Positions 34,801 through 45,846 of a DNA stretch of 64,000 bases are shown one piece after another (the first letter of the stretch is position 1; every line of letters begins with the position of its first letter). Where the stretch lies: the NCBI RefSeq assembly GCF_021134715.1, contig NC_060021.1:7906501-7970500 (forward strand). Reading direction: 5' to 3'. Both the position numbers and the translations under genes were made by a program. Source of the DNA: Daphnia pulex (lineage: Eukaryota; Arthropoda; Branchiopoda; Diplostraca; Daphniidae). Below the pieces are notes generated by a model. That model did no database searches, was not told where the DNA came from, and saw only the letters and a program-made list of their open reading frames with translations.

Positions 34801-36113
34801 CCCGACGAGGGTGTTGATTCAACAATTGCAATGACGTCAGATTCAATTTTAGTTGAATACGAGAATATAGACAAGACTGCACATTGTAGCATACCCCAAA
34901 CATATGTACTGCAGTTCTTTTTGGTAAGACTTAGACAAAATTCTAAAATGGGTTCATAGCAGTTGGCTTTGCATTCCAGTAGAAATTGACTAATCATTAC
35001 CACAATCGGCTCCAGATATAGCGTGCAATGCTCGTTGAGTTGTTTTAGCAAGAAAACAGAGTGTTGAATTCCGAATCCAAACTTCTTGTGACAAGTTTGC
35101 ATGGTACATGTTAGGAATATAGCCAGTACACTGGCTAAGTCGTCTTCTCCTTTCTGGCTAATAGCATATTCACATAAATGCTGCACACACATAAGGTAGA
35201 AGTTGTTGTTCGTTTTCTCATGATTCTAAAGGAATAAATATACAAAAATTAAGTTTAAGAATTTGCTATAATAATAATGAGACATGAATGCCAAATGTGT
35301 AGCTACCTGTTGATGGTGCCACAATAAAGTTTCCAATAACCAATCAATGATTAATGGATTTTTTACACTGTGTAACTTTCCCATAAGTATACTCAAAAGG
35401 GAAATTCTTGTCTCATTCAGGCCATAGCATAAGATATAGATGACAAATGGTTTGATTTCCTTCAAAGCTTGCACTTCAAACATCCCGCTTGAAATTATGT
35501 TGCTTGTTTGTTGTATAATGTAGGGCCATGAATCTGGTTGCATTTCATACAATGAAATAAATGGGTGTCTTCCTCCTTGGAATGATCCTCTCAACATCAG
35601 CTTTGCAATACTGTCTGTCAAGAGACCATAATGTCTTGGGGGAAAAATTAACATGAATTTTAACACATGTCATCCATGGAAGATTAAATAGTTAATGTAA
35701 ATAGCATGAATGATTTACCTAGCTGTTGAAACAGTTGACAACAAAGCAGTTATACTTTCATTGATTCCAAGATGCCCATTAAGGGTCAGACTTACAACTG
35801 TTTGGCTTGCTTCATAGGCAACTGCATAGTCAGGATTCCCGCAATGATTCCACAAGAATGTCAATTCAACAATTTTCCCCCCATCTTTGCCATCAAGTTC
35901 TATTAGTTTCTCTGTCAACTGCTGTTCCAGATCATTGAATACCTAATTGTCAAAGCATTAAGTGAAGGGAAAATACAAATTAGTCCCAACTTTTGATCAT
36001 GCTATTCAAGTAACACAAAATAGAAACTGAAACTATAATCAAACACATTTCACCTGATGTAGCAGGAAGGGATTTCCTTTGGATTGTTCGATTTTTTTAG
36101 AACATTTTTCCAT
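31827..36113 (-). CDS. FOCAD: Focadhesin (FOCAD/KIAA1797), short form, 1153 aa, 13 exons
   Basis: Focadhesin is a large alpha-helical repeat protein, linked in vertebrates to focal adhesions and more recently to SKI-complex stability; plant RST1 is a relative. Exons 5' to 3': 36054-36113, 35719-35942, 35307-35634, 34422-35225, 34156-34364, 33744-34097, 33358-33678, 33121-33298, 32944-33054, 32460-32884, 32265-32394, 32024-32209, 31827-31958; phases agree. Diagnostic stretches, by recall of the human protein: PRVLQIYEALSSSPQLKPVR, RLLADLWKIEDRVYPFLEKV, SLCRAEVVDLKSVWDLLAPK, and near the 3' side PLPPLNWTSLLPI. Human FOCAD has about 1800 residues; here the segment between the DUF-like N-terminal two thirds and the PPLNW motif is about 500 residues shorter. 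Helices are leucine-rich throughout; no signal peptide or membrane segment. An upstream in-frame ATG at 36244 region reads on a different phase and is not preferred. Confidence 0.88.
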
Positions 36114-36566
36114 GTTTCAATATTAAATTTTTCTAACTTAAACAAGACCAAAAGGTGGACTGACACACTGAATCCGATGTTTTTGTTTGTTACGAATCTA
36201 GCGCCGTGTAGCCAGTACGGCGGGCGCCACCTCACAATCACCATTTTGTCATTTGACTTTTCCAACAACCTGAACGGATTTTCTTTCAGATTAAAATTAC
36301 TGGTAAAATTTTTACTTCTTAATAACAAAATACCCTTTTTATTAACAAGAATAACTACAAGTAATTTATGCGTATTTTTACATTTATTTTTTGTTCCAAT
36401 ATTAATATTTTTTGCTACTAGATGTCATGGCATGCTTCAATTTGAAAAAAAGGAACAAAATATGAAATCTAATACACAACTTCGTTTTCTATTAATAAAC
36501 GAATGGAATACAAGATGCAATTTCATACGTCCTGCATATGATAAATTACGTCACGAATGTATCAAA
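36114..36566 (-). other. FOCAD upstream region and 3' end of the Gly/Gln-rich gene
   Basis: This short gap contains the FOCAD 5' UTR and promoter, GC-richer around 36190-36240 (TGGCGCCCGCCGTACTGG), and the 3' UTR of the next - strand gene, whose possible AATAAA lies near 36383. Confidence 0.4.
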
Positions 36567-38958
36567 TCAACCCCATGTCCATTTCTTTTTATTATTGGCT
36601 TTTTTGTCGTCATCCGCTCCGGAGCGAAAATTTCCTGATAATCCATTGAATCCTCCAAAGCTTCCTTGCTGGAAGCCTTGGCCAGCAAACTGGGAACCTC
36701 CACTGAGCCCAGAAAGGCCATTTACTCCGCCAAATCCACCCAAGCTGTTCAGTCCGTTCGCGCCGTTGAGTCCGGATCCAAAGCCCGGATTAAAATTGCT
36801 AACTCCAGTGGAAGCGAAGTTGGAACCCAGACCACTGAATTGCGAACCGGCACTACCGGCAAACTGTTGGTTTCCACCGAATTGCGAAAACGAAGGATTG
36901 AGGAATTGTTGATTTCCCCCCAATTGCGAAGAATCGAGAAACTGTTGTTGGTTGCCAAACGATCCCAATCCTCCTCCTGCTCCTTGCTGTCCAAAATTCG
37001 TGGAAGCGAAGTTTGAGCCCAGATTCCCGAATTGAGCTGCAGAAGGATTCAAAAATTGTTGACCTCCACCGAATTGCGAAAGTGAAGGATTGGCGAATTG
37101 TTGATTTCCACCGAATTGTGCAGCTACACCATTCAGAAGTGGCTGATTGCCGCCAAATTGTGCACCGTTCAAAAGTTGCTGGTTGTTGCCAAATTGTGAG
37201 CCAGAAGGATTGAGAAATTGTTGATTGCCGCCGAACTGTGCACCGTTCAAAAGTTGCTGGTTGTTGCCGAATTGTGAACCAGAAGGATTGAGAAATTGCT
37301 GGTTGCCACCGAATCCGCCTAATCCACCTAATCCAGATAACGATCCCAATCCTCCTCCTGCTTGTTGTCCAAAATTGCTTAAAGAACTTCCGATATCCGC
37401 AACGCTGGCTGCCGTCTCAGGCGCACTAGATGCTCCATCTGTAATAATTTATGAAATAAAGTTTTTAAAAAATTTCTGACAAATTATGTCGAAATGCAAT
37501 TACCCGGTAAAGTATTGCGGATAGCTTGTAAGGAAGTTGTCAGCATGCTCTGAAGACCACCTTAAATTATCGTATTGATTTGATTAATTATCTGTCTCAA
37601 TTCTCATTTTCTTATTGGCTAATAGCTAATGGCTGTAGGTTTATTGGCACTGTACCTGGGGTAGAGTTGAGTTCCGTAATGAAGGCTTCGGCAGTCGATG
37701 GACACTTGGAAAATTGATCACGGCATCTTGTGTTATCACGATGTGCAACGCCCCACAAAGCCGCTTCGATAGGCCCATAAGCTCCAAATTCTTGAAAGCG
37801 CATCAATTGCAAAACGCTAAATAAAAAGAAAACAACATTCATCAACCACTCGATGTAACCAAATGCACAAATTAAAAAAATCTTACCCCAAGATAGATCT
37901 AAAGGTGCTCGGATGGGAGAGATTTAATGCACCTTGCGCGTTTTCATTCAGAGCGGGAAATACGGTCGGAGGAACGAGAGCGCTGGTGCGATTGAACAGA
38001 CCTCTGTCGAATAAAATCCAAATGAATCGTTCGTTCGTCTTAACAAATAAAAATTTCGAGTTTACCTGTTGGCCATGTATTCGCACGCCAAACGCGAAGT
38101 GCATTTCATTCGATCGAGACCGACAACCGTTTTGACCATGTTGTTCACATATCCAACTCCTTGCCTGTAGCCATTCATTAAGTTCCAACGAAATGGTAAG
38201 TCGTTAAAAATCTATATTGGGCTTATTATTTGCGCGTACAACAACAATAAGCGGGATAATCGTAATATTGAGCAAAGTCGTGACAGGTGGAAGTGGTGGA
38301 CAAGGTGGAACAAGTTTAGCAACAATTTCATTCAACATTTTTTTTTTTGGTAAAAGAGAAAGTTTTCAAATTCCATCATGAGGAAATTGAAAATTTCGTC
38401 TATAAAAAATTACAAGCCAGTTTGTTATAGGAGTTAGGACAATGCTCTCACTTTTTTTTCGACAAACAAGAATTTCATTGGTGTAATAATGCGTATTTGG
38501 TTATAAGCACAGAACGAAAGTCAAATGTGTCAAGAGTATCATATTTACAAGACAGGTGGTATTCCGGATGCAGCGTCCGAAGTGAGTGAACCCAAACTAG
38601 CCAAATTAGCTACATTACTCAACCCTCCCAGGAGGTCGCCCGTGAGCCCCGATTGCGTGAATAAGTTGGCCGCTCCTCCGCCGCCCTGCTGGCCGAAGCC
38701 TCCGAGCCCTCCGAGTCCTCCTTGACCGAAATTGCCACCGCCAAAGTTGTTGAGCTGTCTCCTCTCCCGCACGAGTTTGTGCATGTCGCGGGATACGACG
38801 AGATGGTTGACAGCGGCCTCCACGGTGTGGTAGAATTCCGCCAAGAGTAAATTGGCGTCGGGCAGGTCCGGCTTGTCGACGGCGCTGATCGATTTGGTCA
38901 AAACACAAGGAAGAAGAAGCGCTAGGCAAACAACTGAAATTTGAACGAAGCGCCACAT
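36567..38958 (-). CDS. Secreted cysteine-domain protein with Gly/Gln/Asn-rich repeat tail, 571 aa
   Basis: Function unknown. Exons 5' to 3': 38549-38958, 38066-38164, 37887-38003, 37656-37816, 37504-37560, 36567-37438; phases close and give 571 residues. A clear signal peptide starts MWRFVQISVVCLALLLPC. A short glycine-rich stretch (NFGGGNFGQGGLGGLGG) follows at about residues 78-105. The conserved-looking middle (about 140-255) has four cysteines in MKCTSRLACEYM and RCRDQFSKCPST, and a FGAYGPIEAALWGVA motif, resembling secreted arthropod proteins of unknown function with paired Cys-x5-Cys motifs. The C-terminal ~280 residues repeat units such as GGNQQFLNPSGSQFG and NNQQLLNGAQFG. The last residues are basic (KKANNKKKWTWG). 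Composition suggests an extracellular matrix, silk-like or cuticle component; this is inference. Confidence 0.8.
36690..37330 (-). repeat. Imperfect Gln/Asn/Gly-rich repeats
   Basis: Roughly ten copies of a unit containing QFGGNQQFLNPS or QFGNNQQLLNGA; one pair, about 120 bp apart (37150-37190 and 37230-37270), is nearly identical, showing recent unequal exchange. Confidence 0.8.
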
Positions 38959-41820
38959 GATTTTCTTTGGGGGGAGAACTGAATCAGCAGCTGGGCAAGA
39001 GGAAAGATCACGCTCGCCAGAGAAACACACATGGAATGAAAGGAGAAACGCAGTTGAGAGTCGAGGTATATCGTAGAGAGAGAGAAAGAAGGTCATCAAA
39101 CGGGAGGAGAAAGCAGCTTTCCACACGGATTCAACGTTACATGCAAGACCATGTTTGTTAAAAGAACTCATCCGGCAAATTTCACTTTTCCTTCGTCATC
39201 CAACCCGCCTTCGTATACGTGAGACATTTCTGGGGTGTTTCCAACAAATCTCCATTCTAGGTCACAGGGCCTTCTTCCATAATAAAAGCAGGAAGCGTTG
39301 ATTGATTGATGTTAAGCTATAGTAGTAGGAACTGTAATTTCTTTAGCCTTTCTTTCACCCCGAAGGATATTTCTTTTTGTTTACTTTTTACTTTTTGGAC
39401 ACTGAATGTGGACTTGTATTGTGTTGACCAGTCCACCAAAAGGTGGCGTGGAATGATCATCCCGCCTTTAATGTTGAATTAAAATAAGAAGAGACAAGTC
39501 AAATTCAAAAGTCAAACGTGATTTGACTTTGCCTAGCTCAATACGCAAATCAAGCCATAAAACAAAACTACTTGGTCACAATTTCTTAGAACACCACGAC
39601 GTTCAGAATTATATACACCTCGAGGGAACAATTCTTTTGCGCAACAGGCTGCGGACGATGAACTTTCAAACAGGTTTATTTTGTTTTCCGGACTCCCGAG
39701 CGAAACTACGGCGGAATAAAAAGACTGTGACATCATATAATTTTTGTTTTTTTCTTCTTATAACGAAATACGTAGACCATAAAATAAGCGCCTATTGTCG
39801 GCCTGAATTGCCAACTGGGATTTTGCGCAAAATTGAATGTAGGCCATCACAGTGAGAGGGGGAAGCTGCTGAACACGCGAAATAGAAGTTGAGGTCATCC
39901 TGCAATTGCTGATTACCATATTTAGCGATAGAGAAGGCGTGTTACCGCTTTTGGGAGAATGACCAACCTATAAGATTGCTCCATTGACACGATCTACATT
40001 CAATAATACGAATTTTTGTTTTCTATTATTACTAACGTTAAGGAAAAAGTTTATCGTCTTTTATTACTCGCACTGGTACCTCATTTCGAATGCGGTCGAC
40101 AAACATTTGAAATAGCGGTTTTTTTTTTCACTTCTTTTCAGCAAGAAGAAGAAGAAAAAAAGGGATGATGACGGATAGGAAAATGCAAGTGAAGGTCTAT
40201 ACCACCGGCCAGACTTTAATGATCGTGTTGTTCTATTCTATAATAGCTCGAAAATTTCCAAGCGCTGCACAATATAGTACAGAAACGATTTATCACTTTG
40301 TGGTAGCCCATCATCATTTCCATCTCCAACACGAAATTATATATACACACACACACACACAGCCTCGATACAACAAGCCCAACACCGGAAATGGGCGCGC
40401 GGATACGTAACATAAGACGCAGCAGTAAAAAAAAAGGGTAACAACAACAACAACAACAACCAACACAAAAAAACATCTTCAATTGTACTTTCAGGAAAAA
40501 CAGCTTGAAAATCTTAGTGGTTATATTGTTTTGGTCGCGGTTTAATTATATGTACGTATGCATAATACACTGTACACAAAGTACAGAAGATATCAAGTAT
40601 AGAACCCCCCCAAAAAAACGTTTCTTTTTCATAGCTCTCGATGAGGAAATAAACGGCCGCTTTTCACCGTCAGCTGAGCTCATTATTCAATTGAGTCATT
40701 ACGACGAGGGGGGAGAGGTGACTCATTGAAAATTCGTGATCACGGAGAAAACGGAGATTTTCAAACAAGAGGAAAAAAAGATAAGCAACAGTCAAACATA
40801 TAGGAAGGAAGAGCTAGGCTTCGAGATGATGGTGCGTCACATCTAACAAAAGGTGAGTCATTTTTCAAAAATAAAAGGAAGAAGAACTGACCGGAGCGCG
40901 CCCCCGTTATGTATAGGACTGACTTTTTTTTTTCTTTTTCCTTATAGTTTTGTTATACCCCCCGTCCCTCCCCTGTTAAAGACATCTGCAATAGTATAAG
41001 TCGAAGAGGGTGTATTAGAGATTTTTTAGACTCTCTGAACTGGTCTCTCTGCTCTGCATGTTTCCTCGATGTGTCAGGTATGGGGGGAGAGAGAAAGAAG
41101 AAGAAGAGGGGAAAATAAGAAAAAAAAATATGCACCTGACTCACGACCATTTCCGGTGGATTTGCTTTCAAAATAAAATAAAAAAAGAAAAAGGGAAGAA
41201 AAGAAATAAAAAAAAATGTCCAACATTGAAAATCACTTCCAGTGATGTTTAGAGGCGGTTGACGTTTGGGCTGAGCCGCTCATATGATTCAGAGCGTGCC
41301 CTCTTCCAATATTGACCATCCGGTGCATACAGCTAGAGAGACTACAATCCGACAAAATAATCCCTTTTTGGATATGGACATTTTCAAGAGTCAATATTGA
41401 TCCTCCTCTTTTTTCTTGGTGGTGGTGGTGGTTCAACAGCAGTTTGACATACCATCCATCTTTTAATGGAATTGAATATGTTATGTCGCCAGCACACAGC
41501 GCAGAGAGATCTGTTTCGAAGACTTGTTTTTCAGATTTGTTTTTTCATTTTTTTCCTACATGTATAGGAGTTATATAGATCCATTAGTTTTCTTTTTTTC
41601 GGGGGGAGAATGAAAATGGACGTCAAAATTGGTGGGTTTGCGTCGCTGTTGTTTTCATGTAACATTTTCGTTTCTTTCCCACCGTATAGGAAACCAAGTG
41701 GTTGGTATAGGCATAGCGCTTTACACAATTCCGGAGTTGCGTCAACAGAAATACATATCTGGAGAACCCCACCGAACAAAAAAAAAAACGACCGAAACAA
41801 AAGATGTTAATCGCTTGTGC
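38959..41820. other. Start of the gene-poor block
   Basis: Probable promoter of the Gly/Gln-rich gene near 38960-39300, followed by low-complexity DNA: an (AC)n run at about 40345-40360, a (CAA)n run at 40441-40460 and long A/G-rich tracts. TTGATTGATTGATG at 39297 resembles an Exd/Pbx-Hox site. No coding exon is supported. Confidence 0.35.
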
Positions 41821-41825
41821 ATTGT

Positions 41826-41846
41826 TAGCGGGGGCAACCCCCGCTC
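41826..41846. other. GC-rich perfect hairpin
   Basis: AGCGGGGG, loop CAA, CCCCCGCT: an 8-bp perfect stem with a 3-nt loop in otherwise AT-rich DNA. No T-run follows and no gene lies near, so it is not a classical terminator. Confidence 0.5.
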
Positions 41847-44800
41847 CCTTCCTGATTGGATGATAACAAGACGTGAGCTTTCTCCGTTTGTGAGTTCTCT
41901 CCCACTCAGTCTCTTGTACACATATTCTTGGGTGTAAGTCGTAATGTCTGTAAGAGGCCCTGTCCTTTTTTTTTCCTTTCTCGACTCGACTCCGCGCGGA
42001 TGGGAGAGGCTTATAGGCAAAAAGGGAGATCCATCATCCGACGTCCAGCACGGTGGGGGTGTGTTTTCTTTCTTTTCTTTTCTATTTTCTATTTTCTTCT
42101 TCTTTTTTTATTCCCAAAGTCTAACAACACCAGAAAGAAAACCATCAGGATCAGAACACATCATTCCCTTTTACACTGATACTGTACTACGTACCATATT
42201 CTCTGCTCCGATCTTTTTATTGATGATACACATACATATTTCCAGGCCCGGAGCAGGTCCGAGTGTGTGTGTAACGAGGGCGATAGATCCATCAATTGCC
42301 TGACGTCATCGATAATGCCCTCTATGCGTTTTGGGGGAGAAAACTGTCACTGTGTACACTACACACACCATAGAGCGTCAAAGAAAATAAATAATAATAC
42401 CAAAAGTGGTCTATACTATATTCCATTTTGCTTTTCTTTTCTTTTCTTTTTCACCTGATCTCAATGTCCTATATACCTGAGCAAATGCCAGCAAGTTGCT
42501 CCTTCTTGTCTCTCCCCCCATCCCCCTTATAGGCCGCATCGTGACGGAGCGAACTGGTGAGGTACAATGGCGAGTCGACACTATAGAGAAGAGTGCCAGG
42601 CCGAGTTGAATCCATTCAAACAAATAACACACAGAGGGAATATTATAAGCCTCGCCGCGGGTAGCGATGGAAAGTATACATACAAACTCGGGCGGGTATA
42701 GATCTGGACCGACGAGAGAAAAAGGGCCCAACAAACCCACACAACGATGTGCTGTCACCTTCGCCCGATGATCGGAGCCCGTAGCGCGAGAGAGAATAAT
42801 AATAAAGCCAGCTAGAGAGAGGTAGAAGGCTAGAAGGTCCTCTTTTTCTCGCCGTATTGTATTATTTTTATGCTATATCTACGCGCCTATAATAGGACAA
42901 CACCTGCCTCCGCGAAAACAGCCCCTCCGCTGACAATAACAGCGTTGACGCGTTTTTCCATCAACCGCCGAAAAATGTGAAAGGCCAGCACATCAGCCAA
43001 GTTCAAGAAGAAGAAGAAGGGGGGAAGAACTTCTTAGTGTGTGTATGTATAAATAATAATAATAATACTGTATGAATTCCCCCCGCCACTAGCGCATTGC
43101 ATATATCTAACAGTCTAACTATACTTGTGGGGTAGTCAGTTTATACACGTCTGTCAAGAAATTCTTATTTTTTTTTTTAGCTTCCTCAGAGTCTCTATAC
43201 CCAGACACTTGGGGTTATTGTCGCCAGAAAAAAAAGGTGAATCGCATGCTGGGGCCGGTTGTGATGGGGCGGCCGTCATGGGGCTCTCACCTCTGTGAAT
43301 ATATTTTCAGATTGTTATCTTTCGAGTGGTCGACGCTGTGCAAGTGTTCGTATTTTTCTTTCTTTAGATTCTTTCACATTGTGATGCAAAACGAAATGTA
43401 CGTTTTTATTTCGATTTACAACAACAACAACAATAAGGAAACAATTTTTTTATTTTATTTTGAAAAGTCGACTTTCCGTTTTTCCTTTTTCCCGAATGAC
43501 TTTGGATATTTTTATATTTTCGTTTTGGCTTTTTTTTTCGGTTAAGCTTCAGCGCCCCGACGCCTTAACTACCGAATAAATAATCTGACACTTATCTCCC
43601 TCGTTCCTATACCATTTGGGGGTCTTTTATTTTTAAAGAAAAGGACTATTTTCTTTAACATATCTCATCTCCTAACGCCAAGGACTAGGAGAGCTCCTGC
43701 CAACCGAATTTAGGGCGCATTAAGGGCGACACCATTAAGAAGTGAGTACGTACATACGTGAGGGGGTGAAATTGTTTTTTAATTGACAGTATGCAAAGAT
43801 CTCGAACATTATTAGTAACAAATCCACGCCTTATTCATTTCGCCAGATAACATTCGAAATGGCGGGGGAATGTTGATTGATTGATGATTTACTTGCGCCG
43901 CTGTTTTTCCAAATAGTTTTAAAAGAAAAAAAAAGGGCTGACGCCTATTTTACGAATGCCCTCTTGCGTACACACAAAAACGCGCCGAATACAATCGATT
44001 CAATAACCTCAAAAAAAAAAATGGGGGTGAAAAAAAAATTTTAGAAAAGGGGCCGACAATCTGCCGCATAGAGCGGAATCGTCAGTACGGAAAACATCGG
44101 TAATTTGCCCTTCTTTTCTCTGTTTGAAAAGGGAGTGTAGATGTATGTAACCGCATCGCTCGCCATGGCGACGAAACAGATTAGAATAGGCCCATATATA
44201 CCTGAGCGAGGGGGTTGGTGGAAAAAAAAAACGCATGATCAATCAAGCGAACTTGAATACTGTACACGTAATGTGATGTGTGTGTCTCGCCTTCTTTTCT
44301 CGGCGACAAAATATAAAACCCCCCTTGGATATCTTTTTTTTTTCTCTTTCTCTGTCTGCGGAATGGATTTTTTCGTGCGGAATTATTCCGCGCACACGAG
44401 AAACTTGCGCTCTCCCCCCTTTATTTTCTTTTAAATTCGGATGGCGTCGCATAGCTATATATTATGCGCCCGATTAGTTTTTTTCCCCCCTTTATTCAAA
44501 TAAGAGAACCGAAACATTTGAAAAAAAAAAGAATGAAAAGAAAAACCTCTAGATAATTATTTATTCAAATATGTTTGTGGGGGTAATTTTATTTTTCTAT
44601 TGATACTTCACACTTTCAGTGGGCGTGTGATGAGATTCGGCACGGGAAAAAAGGATTGAACATTTTGAATGGCAGCTGCTTGGCGCCTATAGAGTTACAT
44701 CATTTGATTCCTCATCAAATAACATCTAACACCATTAAACAGATCGTTTCCGAGCAATCATGAAAATAATGGCTGATGTGTATACTTATATATAGGCTCC

Positions 44801-45746
44801 CTAATATAATCTAAACTGGAATCGTCGTCGTCAGCTTTTGAGGACGAGTTAGCCCGCTCAAATGGGAATAACTGATAGCATCTCCTCCCGCGCCGTCTGC
44901 CGCGTGATGGACTGCAAAGGGCGGAATGACACACATTTTCCGCGCTTTTAATGATACCTCATGATCGTCAACGAGATGGGACCGAGATGCGTCGTATACC
45001 GACGCCCGACGACGACGACGACGCTCGGCTCTTTCTCTCTGTCTCCGCAAGTCCCATTTTCTTATTTTCAATGCGCTGATAAGGGAGCAAGCTAGATATA
45101 GGCTGTGCAGGATACAGTAGTAGTACACTAGTATATATACTGTCGTGTAATTAATCCATGTCTCTTACATAGCCACATACATATATATCGAATTTCGGGT
45201 GGGAAATGGTCGGCCGATTAGCCGGAGCAGATACACACGTGACCTGCTCCGGCTGGAAAACCCGCAAGAGCGCACGACTTCAGGACCCCTCCCTATTTCC
45301 CTCCCCCCACCCACCATCGGATGCTGGATGCTGGTTGCTGCTGGCGTCCAAAAGTGTGGTAGAAAAAAAAAGACTAGGAGAAGCGCAAAGTCTTGACATG
45401 CAAACAAATGAGCGTCGTTTATCTTGAAAGAGCGCCGGGGATTCAAACTGTCCTCTTTTTCGACTCTTTTCTTATTTCCCCCGTCTGCTACTGCTGTGTC
45501 TCCCCCAGCCCTTTTTACTTCTTTCAACTGCTGTTGGCAAGCATTCTATTCAGTGAGTGATCAGGAACACGTTCGCTTAATATCCGAAAACTAGGCATGT
45601 AAACACTATATTGTGTTGGAGAGAGACTAGACGGACTTGGTAGTGGAAAATGGAAAAACCTTTTGGGGCTGGACGCAAGGGGTTTTTGTGTTGATGGACA
45701 GCGGTTGAAATTGGAACTGGAAACAAGTGGCTCAAACAGAGGAGGA
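41847..45746. other. Gene-poor block, no gene seen
   Basis: Short open frames only, with no family features. It is rich in homopolymers and pyrimidine tracts. Notable sites are another Exd/Hox-like TGATTGATTGATG at 43873 and a 12-nt palindrome TCGCCATGGCGA near 44159-44170. Confidence 0.35.
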
Positions 45747-45843
45747 TATAAGAAGAGAGAGAGACAGACCAACGGTCAGAGACCTTCCAAGTCTAGTCGA
45801 CCAGAAGATGAGCTGCGGTCAGCAGTTGGCCTATCGAGTCACG
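45747..45843 (+). promoter_or_regulatory. Candidate TATA/Inr promoter and short first exon
   Basis: TATAA at 45747-45751 and TCAGA with start A at 45778 are 31 nt apart. The transcript would reach ATG 45807, reading MSCGQQLAYRVT to a stop 12 codons on, with an E-box/CLEAR-like GTCACGTGAC at the end (45837-45846). Sequence around 45860-45960 is unusually GC-rich for this block. It could be the first exon of a gene with a very long intron; no second exon is seen. Confidence 0.3.
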
Positions 45844-45846
45844 TGA

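Noticed and set aside
36538..36912. Pro-rich + strand frame over the repeat gene
   Set aside because: It is the antisense shadow of the Gly/Gln repeats; the - strand model has signal peptide, splice sites and phase.
41826..41846. Rho-independent terminator
   Set aside because: The DNA is eukaryotic, there is no T-run after the stem and no gene ends there.
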